This document shows, piece after piece, positions 1 to 7,321 of a stretch of 43,117 nt of DNA (positions are counted from its first letter, which is position 1; every line of letters begins with the position of its first letter). The DNA comes from an uncultured Porphyromonadaceae bacterium. Its GTDB lineage: Bacteria; Bacteroidota; Bacteroidia; Bacteroidales; Muribaculaceae. Under the pieces are notes generated by a model that was not told the DNA's origin, ran no database searches, and saw nothing but the letters and a program-made list of their open reading frames with translations. The DNA is taken from positions 1 through 43,117 of the forward strand of contig CAMWVQ010000019.1 of assembly GCA_947177635.1 (NCBI GenBank). The letters are read 5' to 3'. The translations under genes were made by a program, and so were the position numbers.

Positions 1-259
1 TGTGGGATATGTAAATATGTACGATGTAAATTGTGTTAAAACATAAAGTGAAAACATAAATAGGCTTTATATTTCCCTCTCACAACTTTATGTTTTTGTG
101 CAAAATGCGGCTTGATTGTTATACTTTTTGCAAACATTACAAGGTTAGAATCTGTTTTATAGCGTAAAACGGCTTTTCATACACGGGTTGTTGCGGCTTA
201 CAGCATCATCCTCCGTAGCTGTTATTGCCAAACTTCAAAAACATCATATTCATTAGTAT

Positions 260-1576
260 ATGAAGATTCTACTCTATGAACCCGACCAACGTACCGGAGA
301 ACCGATTTATCATGCCCTCCGCAGAGAAGGACATGATGTGATATGGATTCAGGAATATATGGATGCAAGAACAAAAATCCTTGACGAAAAATTTGATGCT
401 TCCCTCATTGAGATTGATGATTATGAAGGACTCCGGCTTATAGAGTCATGGGTGGAACAGTCTCCGAAGTTATTGTGTGTAGCCATATACAAGGAGCAGG
501 ATGCAGGAGTCGGTTTCAAGGCGAGTAAATTGGGATCGCAGGAAATATATGAGATTGAACACGGCAGCATAGCCGAACTTGACAGAATCCTTAAGCAATA
601 CAAGATACTTGCAAGATTGCCACAAGTCTATCGTCACAAATCGATGAAATACAATAAGGCAGTAAGCGACCTCCGGAATCTTGTCAACCATCATAAGCCG
701 GTAATCATAACGGGTGAGGTCGGAACAGGCAAAAGCTATCTTGCAGAACACGTCCACCGTGATGACTCTGACACTGTCTTCCGGCTGGAGGAGATACAAT
801 GCTCTACATTGAATGTGGAAAATGCAATGGAGATTTTTCTCGGTGTTGTCCGAGGTTTCAGACCGGAAATAAAACAGCACAGGAAAGGGCTTATTGACAA
901 GTCCAATGAAAAGGGATTGCTTTATCTGAAGGATATTGCAGACCTTCCTGCAAATTTACAGGAAGTCCTTCTGGATATTCTTGAAAGAGGCGAGTATCGT
1001 CGTGTAGGGTCGGAGATATGGGAACCATTCACGGCACATTTGATTGTATCCTGTAAAGACATATCTGAAATCCGCACAGACAGGTTTGACCGCAGACTGT
1101 ATGATTTGCTGAGCCATAATATTGTGCGAATCCCACCACTCAGAGAGTGTCCGGCAGATATTGTATCTAACGCAGAGCAGATGGCAGAAGATTATTGCAG
1201 GTCGAAAGGGATAGTTGCAATACCTGTATTCAATGCGGACGCCATGATAAAGCTGATGTCACACGACTGGCTCGGCAATTATCGAGAATTGAAGAGCTGT
1301 GTTGAAAATGCTGTCGTATGTTGTGCCGGAAACACAATCACAGCCTCGGATCTCCATATCACACCTGTTGAATCGGATACTCTACCTGAAGATGATAAAG
1401 GAAAACTGATATTCTACCTTGATAAATTCTGCGGAAAGAAAGTCGATGTGATGAAGGCTCTCGGAATCACGGCACCGACCCTTGACAAGAGATTGAAGAA
1501 ATACGGAATCGACTACAAGCTCTTTAAGAAAAAGAAGGAGCGCAAGCCTCGTAAGAAGACTACCGCATCCAAATAA
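260..1576 (+). CDS. Degenerate NtrC/RteB-like AAA+ response regulator
   Basis: This is a 438-aa protein with the three-part layout of an NtrC-type regulator. Residues 1-125 resemble a receiver domain, with EPD near the N terminus and an EIDD stretch where the phospho-acceptor Asp would lie, but it is diverged. A central AAA+ domain carries a Walker A (GEVGTGKS) and a Walker B-like LLYLKDIADLP. The C terminus has a Fis-type helix-turn-helix (VMKALGITAPTLDKRLKKYG) and a Lys/Arg-rich tail. The GAFTGA loop used to contact sigma-54 is not recognisable, so it may not be a classical sigma-54 activator. Related regulators such as RteB sit on Bacteroides conjugative elements. The gene is visibly AT-richer than its neighbours and lies between the window edge and a tRNA-Leu 3' end, which suggests mobile-element cargo. 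The 259 bases upstream are AT-rich and I see no gene there. No partner kinase is visible. Confidence 0.72.
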   Translation: MKILLYEPDQRTGEPIYHALRREGHDVIWIQEYMDARTKILDEKFDASLIEIDDYEGLRLIESWVEQSPKLLCVAIYKEQDAGVGFKASKLGSQEIYEIEHGSIAELDRILKQYKILARLPQVYRHKSMKYNKAVSDLRNLVNHHKPVIITGEVGTGKSYLAEHVHRDDSDTVFRLEEIQCSTLNVENAMEIFLGVVRGFRPEIKQHRKGLIDKSNEKGLLYLKDIADLPANLQEVLLDILERGEYRRVGSEIWEPFTAHLIVSCKDISEIRTDRFDRRLYDLLSHNIVRIPPLRECPADIVSNAEQMAEDYCRSKGIVAIPVFNADAMIKLMSHDWLGNYRELKSCVENAVVCCAGNTITASDLHITPVESDTLPEDDKGKLIFYLDKFCGKKVDVMKALGITAPTLDKRLKKYGIDYKLFKKKKERKPRKKTTASK

Positions 1577-1602
1577 AATGCTATTCCTTTCCCCAGAAAA
1601 AC

Positions 1603-1637
1603 GAGACATTCGCCAATTACGGATGTCTCATTTTGTT
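1603..1637 (+). terminator. Hairpin terminator after the AAA+ regulator
   Basis: GAGACAT (1603-1609) pairs with ATGTCTC (1623-1629), and CG/CG extends the stem past a mismatch. The run ATTTTGTTTG follows. It lies 26 bases past the stop codon, as expected of an intrinsic terminator for the regulator gene. Confidence 0.6.
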
Positions 1638-1802
1638 TGTAAGGTGCAGACAACTTCAAAAGGCTCGAATCGGACTTTATTAAAAAGGGTTAAAAAATAT
1701 AAAAGCGGACAGTGCAACAAAATTCAGCCCGATTCAAGAGGGTAAAAAATCAAATTTTTTCGACCTTCGCTGACAATTTGCTGACAAAAATTGGCATGAA
1801 AA

Positions 1803-1836
1803 AACCGTAAGTGTTGATAATCAATCACTTACGGTT
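1803..1836 (-). terminator. Terminator of tRNA-Leu
   Basis: This is a perfect inverted repeat, AACCGTAAGTG (1803-1813) against CACTTACGGTT (1826-1836). Read on the minus strand it begins nine bases past the tRNA 3' end and is followed by a run of T (the A run at 1799-1804 on the plus strand). The loop is itself nearly palindromic (TTGATAATCAA). It could also form part of an attachment region. Confidence 0.65.
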
Positions 1837-1844
1837 AATATGGG

Positions 1845-1925
1845 TGCCCAGAACAGGACTCGAACCTGCACGCCTCTCGGCACGCGCACCTGAAACGCGC
1901 GCGTCTACCATTCCGCCACCTGGGC
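1845..1925 (-). tRNA. tRNA-Leu(CAG)
   Basis: Read on the minus strand, the acceptor GCCCAGG pairs with TCTGGGC and is followed by discriminator A. The anticodon stem CGCGT/GCGCG encloses the loop TTCAGGT, giving anticodon CAG. The extra arm (GCCGAGAGGC) is the long variable arm of leucine tRNAs, and the T arm is CAGGTTCGAGTCCTG. The CCA end is not encoded. Its 3' end faces the AT-rich DNA on the left, the geometry expected where a tyrosine-recombinase element has inserted at a tRNA 3' end. Confidence 0.93.
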
Positions 1926-1942
1926 ATCGCGTTTTGGTAGTG

Positions 1943-1973
1943 CAAAGGTACGAAAGGTTTTCTAAACTGCAAA
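1943..1973 (-). promoter_or_regulatory. Promoter of tRNA-Leu
   Basis: On the minus strand a -33 TTTG (1970-1973) is followed after 19 bases by TACCTTTG (1943-1950). This fits the Bacteroidetes TTTG / TAnnTTTG pattern and lies 18 bases ahead of the mature tRNA 5' end. Confidence 0.75.
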
Positions 1974-1997
1974 ATTTTTGAGGGATTTTTTTATATT

Positions 1998-2043
1998 GGA
2001 GCGTTAATAAGCGTATTTTTGGAGTGTTAATAAGCGTATTTTT
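1998..2043. repeat. 23-bp tandem duplication
   Basis: Two adjacent 23-base copies (1998-2020 and 2021-2043) differ only at the fifth base (C or T). Each contains GTTAATAAGCGTATTTTT. They lie upstream of the tRNA-Leu promoter; no function is evident. Confidence 0.85.
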
Positions 2044-2425
2044 TTGTGGAAGGTGTGGGTTTTGTGGTGATTTTGAGGCGCTTTTGGGGGAGGGTGGTTT
2101 GGGGCATGGAGGGCTTTGGGCGGTATGAATGACCGTGTGCAGAACGTTGAGGTGATAGATTCGGTGTATGAATAGTTAAGTTAGTAGGATGGTAAATATC
2201 TGATGGTGAATAGTTGTTAGGGGAGAATGTGAAGGAGACGGAGAAGGAGGGCTTTTGTTTAGTTTGGTTTGGTTTGGTTTGGTGGGATTGGGGTGAGGAT
2301 GAATGATGCACCCCGGGGTGCGGGGCAATCCGGGGTGCGTTATAAAGTGGGAGGATAAAATGGGAGGATGAGGATATTAAGTGGGAGGATGAGGAGGGGT
2401 ATCGATGGGGGAATGGTGGTTGGGG
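2044..2425. other. Repetitive G-rich intergenic stretch
   Basis: This stretch separates the tRNA-Leu from the SIMPL gene. The plus strand is strongly G-biased and repetitive: four TTTGG units at 2263-2282 and three copies of GTGGGAGGAT-like words between 2347 and 2400. The one open frame here (minus strand, 94 residues) is low-complexity Ser/Pro/Thr/Lys and looks like a by-product of the base bias. I see no gene. Confidence 0.6.
2308..2338 (-). terminator. GC-rich hairpin downstream of the SIMPL gene
   Basis: GCACCCCGG pairs with CCGGGGTGC across 12 bases, 88 bases past the SIMPL stop codon on the minus strand. No clear T-run follows, so it may be a stability element rather than an intrinsic terminator. 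Confidence 0.4.
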
Positions 2426-3133
2426 TCAGTCTTCGAGGTAGAAGACGATGGTGGAGACTACGCGGACGTTTTTCATGAAGGGGGTGGAGGAGCTTGTGTC
2501 CTCGATTGAGAACTGTCCCTGCGAGGCGGTTTTCATTTTGCCGACTTTGGAGTCGCTGTCTTTGGCGAACTGCTGTGCGGCTTCGCGGGCGTTTTTGGTG
2601 GCCTCGGCAATCATGCCGGGCTTGATGTCGTTGAGGGCGCGGAACTCGTAATTGATATATGAGTTGGAGTAGGGGACGCCTTCCTTCAAGAGGTCGGTCT
2701 GGCGGTCAAGTAGTTCCCTGACTTTGTCTACCTTGTTGGTGGCCACGGTGATGTTGCAGCTCAGCGAGTATTTGTATTTGAATGTGCTGGACCCGTATTG
2801 GTTGGCGGTCGCGTTGTAGGTGTCAGGGGGATTGACCGAGATTTCCGACTTGTCGATGCCGTTGGAGGTCAGGAAGTTCACAATCACATTATTATATTGT
2901 GTGATTTGGTCGTAGAGTGCCATCAGGTTGTCGCCGGCCACGTTGTAGGTGATTGGCCAGGTGACGAAGTCTGCCTGCACCTGGCGTTCAGCCAGGCCGC
3001 GCACTGTGACGTTGCGGTCGCGGTATGCGATGTTGTCTATGCCTGATTTGATGAATAGGCCGAGGAAGAAGATGCCTGCTGCTACGAGGCCCATTCCGGC
3101 CAGGCGCATCCAGCTTGTTTTTTTGTTGTCCAT
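2426..3133 (-). CDS. SIMPL domain-containing membrane-anchored protein (DUF541)
   Basis: This is a 235-aa protein with one N-terminal hydrophobic segment at about residues 10-30 (LAGMGLVAAGIFFLGLF) after a short basic cytoplasmic end. A SIMPL/DUF541 fold fills the rest and starts with the typical VTVRGLAERQVQADFVTWPI stretch. The body should face the periplasm, anchored in the inner membrane. The molecular role of SIMPL proteins is poorly defined; some members affect stress tolerance or bind other envelope proteins. It is a single-gene unit, divergent from the tRNA-Arg/queC side, with repetitive non-coding DNA downstream. The family call is firm; the function is open. Confidence 0.85.
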   Translation of the reverse strand: MDNKKTSWMRLAGMGLVAAGIFFLGLFIKSGIDNIAYRDRNVTVRGLAERQVQADFVTWPITYNVAGDNLMALYDQITQYNNVIVNFLTSNGIDKSEISVNPPDTYNATANQYGSSTFKYKYSLSCNITVATNKVDKVRELLDRQTDLLKEGVPYSNSYINYEFRALNDIKPGMIAEATKNAREAAQQFAKDSDSKVGKMKTASQGQFSIEDTSSSTPFMKNVRVVSTIVFYLED

Positions 3134-3289
3134 AGGTGTGAAAATAAGCGATTATGTGGTTGGTCAGATGCCACAATGCCGGGAAAACTTCCGGTGTGGT
3201 TATTAATGTAGACAAATGCAGCAGGGGAAAGTTTAAGTGTGCTTTGAAAAAATCATCCTGACGGATTTCATCAACTCAAAAATAATCCG

Positions 3290-3297
3290 TAACTTTG
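3290..3297 (+). promoter_or_regulatory. -7 box of tRNA-Arg
   Basis: TAACTTTG stands 22 bases ahead of the tRNA 5' end. A weak -33 (TTTC, 3265-3268) lies 21 bases upstream. Confidence 0.65.
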
Positions 3298-3319
3298 CGC
3301 TGTCATTGACAACAAGGTC

Positions 3320-3393
3320 GGTTTGGTAGCTCAGCTGGATAGAGCAACTGCCTTCTAAGCAGTCGGTCGGGGGTTCGAGTCCCCCCCAAATCA
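3320..3393 (+). tRNA. tRNA-Arg(UCU)
   Basis: This is a 74-base cloverleaf. Acceptor GGTTTGG pairs with CCAAATC (one G-U), with discriminator A. The D arm is GCTCAGCTGGATAGAGC, and anticodon stem CTGCC/AGCAG-type pairing holds the loop with anticodon TCT. The T arm is GGGGGTTCGAGTCCCCC. No CCA is encoded. Its own terminator follows. Confidence 0.93.
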
Positions 3394-3396
3394 CTG

Positions 3397-3426
3397 AAAG
3401 GGGCTGCCGCAAGGCTGTCCCTTTTG
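3397..3426 (+). terminator. Terminator after tRNA-Arg
   Basis: AAAGGG pairs with CCCTTT, with an inner GCC/GGC extension closed by a GCAA tetraloop and followed by TTTTGTG. It separates the tRNA from queC, which has no clear promoter of its own and may depend on read-through. Confidence 0.7.
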
Positions 3427-3467
3427 TGTTTGGTGGCAGTGGAATGCCATATCTCAATGAGAATCAA

Positions 3468-4124
3468 ATGGAAAAAGACAGTATCATAGTGCTTTCGGGA
3501 GGGATGGACTCGGTCTCCCTCCTTTATGACCACATCGACCGTGTGGCCCTCGCGGTGACTTTCGACTACGGCAGCAACCATAACGCGCGTGAGATTGCCT
3601 GCGCGCGTGAGAATTGCCGCAGGCTGGGTGTGGAACATCTGGTCATCCCCCTCGAATTCATGGGGCGTTATTTCGAGTCGTCGCTTCTGAGCGGCGGTGA
3701 CGCCATTCCCGAGGGGCATTACACATCGGAGAACATGAAGTCCACGGTGGTGCCGTTCCGCAACGGCATAATGCTGGCGGTCGCCTGCGGACTGGCCGAG
3801 AGCCGGGGGCTGAAGAGGGTGATGCTTGCCAACCATTCAGGTGACCACGCCATTTATCCCGACTGCCGTCCCGGATTCATCGACGCCATGTCGGAAGCCA
3901 TGCGCCAGGGCACATATGACGGTGTGGAGATTTACGCTCCCTACACCTCCCTGACCAAAGGGGAGATTGCCGCCCGCGGAGCAGCGGCAGGGGTTGATTT
4001 TTCCCTCACCTATTCCTGCTACAAAGGTGGTGAGCGTCACTGTGGACGTTGTGGCACCTGCGTAGAGCGCAAAGAAGCACTCGAGTCGGCACACGTCGCC
4101 GACCCGACTCTGTATGAAGAATGA
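3468..4124 (+). CDS. queC: 7-cyano-7-deazaguanine synthase QueC
   Basis: QueC converts 7-carboxy-7-deazaguanine plus ammonia and ATP to preQ0, a step of the queuosine tRNA-modification pathway, in the cytoplasm. The 218-aa product opens with the PP-loop SGGMDS (residues 8-13). It ends with the four-Cys zinc site (SCYKGGERHCGRCGTC) typical of the family. An upstream in-frame extension to 3426 would begin with GTG inside the tRNA terminator, so the ATG at 3468, preceded by AGAATCAA, is preferred; ATG at 3444 is possible. The other queuosine genes (queD, queE, tgt) are not nearby. It converges on dapA with a 20-base gap. Confidence 0.92.
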   Translation: MEKDSIIVLSGGMDSVSLLYDHIDRVALAVTFDYGSNHNAREIACARENCRRLGVEHLVIPLEFMGRYFESSLLSGGDAIPEGHYTSENMKSTVVPFRNGIMLAVACGLAESRGLKRVMLANHSGDHAIYPDCRPGFIDAMSEAMRQGTYDGVEIYAPYTSLTKGEIAARGAAAGVDFSLTYSCYKGGERHCGRCGTCVERKEALESAHVADPTLYEE

Positions 4125-4144
4125 TGACGGATACCTTGTATGGC

Positions 4145-5029
4145 TCAGCCCAGTGCCTGCAAGGCGTCGCTGAGTTTCCGGCGGGTGACCTCTGAAACCG
4201 GAGTGAGTGGGAGGCGGAGAATATCCTCGGCCATCCCGCGTATGGCCAGCAGTGCCTTGATTCCGGAAGGGTTACCCTCGGCGAACAGCGCGCGGTAGAA
4301 CGGCTGCAGCGGACGGTCGAAGGCTGATGCCTCGGCGAACCGTCCCTCAAGACACAGATGCACGACCCGGCTGAATTCCGACGGTAGCGCGTTGCCGATT
4401 ACTGAAATCACACCTCTCGCGCCCATGGCCATGAGCGGCAACGTCAGGGCGTCGTCGCCCGACAGCACCACGAAGTCGGCGGGCTTCTTCTCCAGTATCT
4501 CACGAATCTGCCCCATTCGGCCTGAGGCCTCCTTTATCGCCACGATTTTTTCGGGATGTTCGGCCGCCAGGCGCAAGGTCGTTGACGCGTCGAGGTTCGC
4601 GCCGGTGCGCCCCGGCACATTGTAAAGCACCACAGGCAGCGGCGAGGCCTTCGCCACAGCCTCGAAATGGAGCCTCATCCCCTCCTGGGAGGGCTTGTTG
4701 TAGTAAGGCACGACCGACAGTATGGCGTCATAACCCGAGAAATCGGTGCGTCCGATGGTTTCAGTCAGGTGGCTTGTGGAATTGCCGCTCATGCCCAGGA
4801 TGAGGGGGACGCGCCCCGCTACACGACCTGCTACGAAGCGGGCCAGCTCGTGACGTTCCTTGTCGGTCAGCGTGACCGCCTCGCCGGTGGTGCCGAGCAC
4901 CACCAGATAGTCCGCTCCGTTATCCACCTGAAAATCGATCAGGCGGCCGAGCGACTGGTAATCAATCGAGAAATCTTTATTGAAAGGTGTTGCCAGGGCA
5001 ATGCCGAGGCCATCCAGACTTATTGACAT
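4145..5029 (-). CDS. dapA: 4-hydroxy-tetrahydrodipicolinate synthase DapA
   Basis: DapA condenses pyruvate with aspartate semialdehyde, the first committed step to diaminopimelate (peptidoglycan) and lysine. At 294 aa it has the normal length. Visible landmarks are GTTGE at 46-50, YYNKP at 109-113 (the Tyr pair of the catalytic triad), LYNVPGRT with Tyr136 and Arg141, and the Schiff-base lysine in AIKEAS at Lys166. All expected catalytic residues are present. It is transcribed alone from a TACTTTTG box at 5054-5061 and shares its upstream region with the divergent DUF3109 gene. Confidence 0.96.
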   Translation of the reverse strand: MSISLDGLGIALATPFNKDFSIDYQSLGRLIDFQVDNGADYLVVLGTTGEAVTLTDKERHELARFVAGRVAGRVPLILGMSGNSTSHLTETIGRTDFSGYDAILSVVPYYNKPSQEGMRLHFEAVAKASPLPVVLYNVPGRTGANLDASTTLRLAAEHPEKIVAIKEASGRMGQIREILEKKPADFVVLSGDDALTLPLMAMGARGVISVIGNALPSEFSRVVHLCLEGRFAEASAFDRPLQPFYRALFAEGNPSGIKALLAIRGMAEDILRLPLTPVSEVTRRKLSDALQALG

Positions 5030-5053
5030 CGTGACAGGGAGTGTTTAATGGCG

Positions 5054-5061
5054 CAAAAGTA
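5054..5061 (-). promoter_or_regulatory. -7 box of dapA
   Basis: TACTTTTG on the minus strand matches TAnnTTTG and lies 24 bases ahead of the dapA start. No good -33 TTTG is seen. Confidence 0.5.
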
Positions 5062-5083
5062 ATGCTTTTTTCCCAACTTTCCG

Positions 5084-5091
5084 TAACTTTG
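5084..5091 (+). promoter_or_regulatory. -7 box of the DUF3109 gene
   Basis: TAACTTTG is flanked by an inverted repeat (TTTCCG before, CGGAAA after). The box lies 50 bases ahead of the start codon and within 30 bases of the divergent dapA box. Confidence 0.6.
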
Positions 5092-5141
5092 CGGAAATTT
5101 CACCGCGCTACGGCGCAATTTTTATATCTTCCGACATTCCT

Positions 5142-5729
5142 ATGATGCTTGAAATCCAGGACACTCTTGTGACCCTCGACCTTGCCGAGGAGTATTTCTG
5201 TTGTGATCTCGACAAATGCCTCGGTGCATGCTGCATCGAGGGTGACGCCGGGGCCCCGGTTAGCTTCGAGGAAATCGGCAAACTCGAGGAGGTCTTCCCC
5301 GAAGTGAAGGCCGACATGCTTCCGCGCGCGGTGACCGAGGTGGAAGAGAACGGCGTGGCATATCCCGACGCTGACGGCGAGATGGTGACCACCCTCCTTG
5401 ACGGAGCGAACTGCGCCTTCTGCACCTTCGCCAAAGGGGGCGTCTGCCTCTGTGCGATAGACAAGGCATACCGCGAAGGGCGTGTCGCCTGGCGCAAGCC
5501 TGCCTCCTGTGCCCTCTATCCGGTTAGGATAAAGGAATACCCCACATTCACGGCCGTCAACTACCACCGCTGGTCGATATGCCGCGACGCCGTCGAGAAC
5601 GGCCGACGCCTGGGCATACGCCTCTACCAGTTCCTGGAAGGGCCGCTGACCGAACGCTTCGGCCAGGAGTGGTATTCCGAGCTGAAAGCCGCCTGTGAGG
5701 AGTGGCTGCGGCAGAATCCCGGCAAATGA
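5142..5729 (+). CDS. DUF3109 family cysteine-rich protein
   Basis: This is a 195-aa soluble protein with conserved cysteine clusters: Cys20, 21, 26, 30, 31 (CCDLDKCLGACC), Cys91, 94, 102, 104, then Cys123 and Cys147. The pattern matches DUF3109, a Bacteroidetes family related in style to YkgJ-type zinc/iron-chelating domain proteins. Metal or Fe-S binding is an inference from the cysteines; the biochemical role is not known to me. The start could be either of two consecutive Met codons (5142 or 5145). It forms a single-gene unit behind a TAACTTTG promoter. Confidence 0.85.
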   Translation: MMLEIQDTLVTLDLAEEYFCCDLDKCLGACCIEGDAGAPVSFEEIGKLEEVFPEVKADMLPRAVTEVEENGVAYPDADGEMVTTLLDGANCAFCTFAKGGVCLCAIDKAYREGRVAWRKPASCALYPVRIKEYPTFTAVNYHRWSICRDAVENGRRLGIRLYQFLEGPLTERFGQEWYSELKAACEEWLRQNPGK

Positions 5730-5755
5730 CACGCCAAACCCGCCACGCCTCCATC

Positions 5756-5848
5756 TTATCTGACACGCACACGCACCGGAACCGGCTGGAGGCGGGGAGC
5801 CTCGCTTCCCCTTAGCAACTCCTTGAGTTTGTTTATCAATGACTTCAT
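5756..5848 (-). CDS. Possible 30-aa basic small protein
   Basis: This short frame reads MKSLINKLKELLRGSEAPRL and ends PVRVRVR. The first 13 residues make a good amphipathic basic helix, followed by a Pro/Val/Arg tail of alternating VPVRVRVR type. Upstream of the ATG is an A-rich run (CAAAAAACGTATCTT), the usual Bacteroidetes start context. An in-frame ATG nine codons further up (5875) would add MGFIQKTYL. It overlaps no other real gene and is convergent with the DUF3109 gene. No clear TAnnTTTG box is seen. Coding status is unproven. Confidence 0.35.
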   Translation of the reverse strand: MKSLINKLKELLRGSEAPRLQPVPVRVRVR

Positions 5849-6013
5849 AAGATACGTTTTTTGAATAAAACCCATATTGCGCGCCTTTGGTTCGCAACGC
5901 CGGATATCCGTCGCGGCAATAATGGCGGCATCTCGTCAAGCGTGTCGTGGAACGTCTGCCGTCACAACTCGGCTTTTTAACACAATTTTGTTAACAAGCG
6001 AAGAAAAAAATCG

Positions 6014-6021
6014 TAACTTTG
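6014..6021 (+). promoter_or_regulatory. -7 box of pepT-miaA
   Basis: TAACTTTG is preceded by a TTTG at 5987-5990, at a longer-than-usual 23-base spacing. It lies 73 bases ahead of the pepT start. Confidence 0.6.
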
Positions 6022-6094
6022 CGGGGGAGAGGGTGTCCGGCTGACCCCGGAGAGCCATCCGCCCCCGTCAACATACCCATAAACACCTTGGAAA

Positions 6095-7321
6095 ATGAAT
6101 GTTACTGACCGCTTCCTAAGATATGTCAAGTATGACACCCAGAGCGACGAGTTGACCAACCTCACCCCGTCAACCCCCGGGCAGTTCCTGTTCGCGCAAG
6201 TCCTTGAGAAGGAATTGCGAGAGCTCGGCCTTGAGGAAATCACCCTCGACGAGAACGGCTACCTGATGGCCACGCTCCCCGCCAACACCGACAAACAGGA
6301 TGTGCCGACAATCGGATTCATCGCCCATCTCGACACCTCCCCCGACATGTCGGGCCGCAACGTCAAGCCCCGCATCGTCAAGGCATACGAAGGGGGTGAC
6401 ATCATCCTCAACGAGGCCGACGGCGTGAAACTCTCCCCGTCCCAGTTCCCCGAACTGCTCAATTACCTCGGGCAGGACCTCATCGTCACCGACGGCACCA
6501 CCCTCCTGGGAGCCGACGACAAGGCCGGCATCGCCGAAATCATCTCGGCGGTGGTCTACCTCCAGAAGCATCCTGAAATCAAGCACGGCAAAATCCGCGT
6601 GGCCTTCAATCCCGACGAGGAAATCGGCCAGGGCGCACACAAATTCGATGTCGGGCGTTTCGGCGCAGACTGGGCCTACACGATGGACGGCGGCGAAATC
6701 GGCGAACTGGAGTATGAGAACTTCAACGCGGCTGTGGCCAAAGTTACATTCAAGGGGCGCAACGTCCATCCCGGCTACGCCAAACACAAGATGGTCAACT
6801 CCATCCGCATGGCCAACCAGTTCATACTGATGCTTCCCCGCTGGGAGACCCCCGAACACACCGAAGGGTATGAAGGCTTCTACCACCTCGTCCAGATAGA
6901 AGGGGATGTCGAGAAAACAACCCTCACTTATATCATCCGCGACCACGACCGCGACCGCTTCGAGCGACGCAAGAAAGAACTCCAGCACCTTGTCCGCAAG
7001 ACAAACAACGAGTTCCCCGAATGCTGCTCCATCGAAATCAAGGACCAGTATTACAATATGCGCGAGAAAATCGAACCGGTGATGCACATCATCGAAATCG
7101 CCGAACAGGCGATGAAAGATGCCGGTGTCACCCCCAAAGTGCAGCCCATCCGTGGCGGCACAGACGGCGCGCAGCTCTCCTTCAAAGGGCTTCCCTGTCC
7201 CAACATCTTCGCCGGCGGCCTCAACTTCCACGGTCGTTTCGAGTTTGTCCCCATCCCCTCGATGGAGAAAGCCCGCGACGTGATTGTCGAAATAGCCCGT
7301 ATCGTCAACGAAAAAGCGTGA
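6095..7321 (+). CDS. pepT: Peptidase T (tripeptide aminopeptidase)
   Basis: PepT is a cytoplasmic M20B zinc exopeptidase that removes the N-terminal residue of tripeptides. The 408-aa product has the full metal and catalytic set at nearly the positions of E. coli PepT: His78 and Asp80 (AHLDTS), Asp141 (GADDKAG), Glu175 and Glu176 (NPDEEIG), Asp198 (MDGGEIG) and the C-terminal NFHGRFEF histidine. The lid region (residues about 208-320) is intact. The stop codon overlaps the GTG start of miaA (GTGA), so the two are probably translationally coupled. Confidence 0.95.
   Translation: MNVTDRFLRYVKYDTQSDELTNLTPSTPGQFLFAQVLEKELRELGLEEITLDENGYLMATLPANTDKQDVPTIGFIAHLDTSPDMSGRNVKPRIVKAYEGGDIILNEADGVKLSPSQFPELLNYLGQDLIVTDGTTLLGADDKAGIAEIISAVVYLQKHPEIKHGKIRVAFNPDEEIGQGAHKFDVGRFGADWAYTMDGGEIGELEYENFNAAVAKVTFKGRNVHPGYAKHKMVNSIRMANQFILMLPRWETPEHTEGYEGFYHLVQIEGDVEKTTLTYIIRDHDRDRFERRKKELQHLVRKTNNEFPECCSIEIKDQYYNMREKIEPVMHIIEIAEQAMKDAGVTPKVQPIRGGTDGAQLSFKGLPCPNIFAGGLNFHGRFEFVPIPSMEKARDVIVEIARIVNEKA

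Noticed and set aside
1998-2043. CRISPR array
   Set aside because: The two copies are directly adjacent with no spacers.
2027-2311. 94-residue Ser/Pro/Thr-rich frame on the minus strand
   Set aside because: It is made of TTTGG and GGAGGAT repeats read backwards, with no start context or promoter.
3394-3467. preQ1 riboswitch ahead of queC
   Set aside because: The only structure is the tRNA-Arg terminator; no H-type pseudoknot pattern with the A-rich tail was recognised.
5100-5939. 279-residue open frame on the minus strand
   Set aside because: It lies antisense to the DUF3109 gene, which has family-specific cysteines; the frame has no recognisable domain and arises from GC-rich codon bias.
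6170-7231. 353-residue open frame antisense to pepT
   Set aside because: pepT has all catalytic residues in its frame. The antisense frame is Asp/Gly/Val-rich, typical of a shadow.
7021-7317. N-terminal extension of MiaA
   Set aside because: The upstream part reads through pepT in another frame and has no similarity to MiaA; the GTG at 7318 gives the normal length and places the P-loop correctly.
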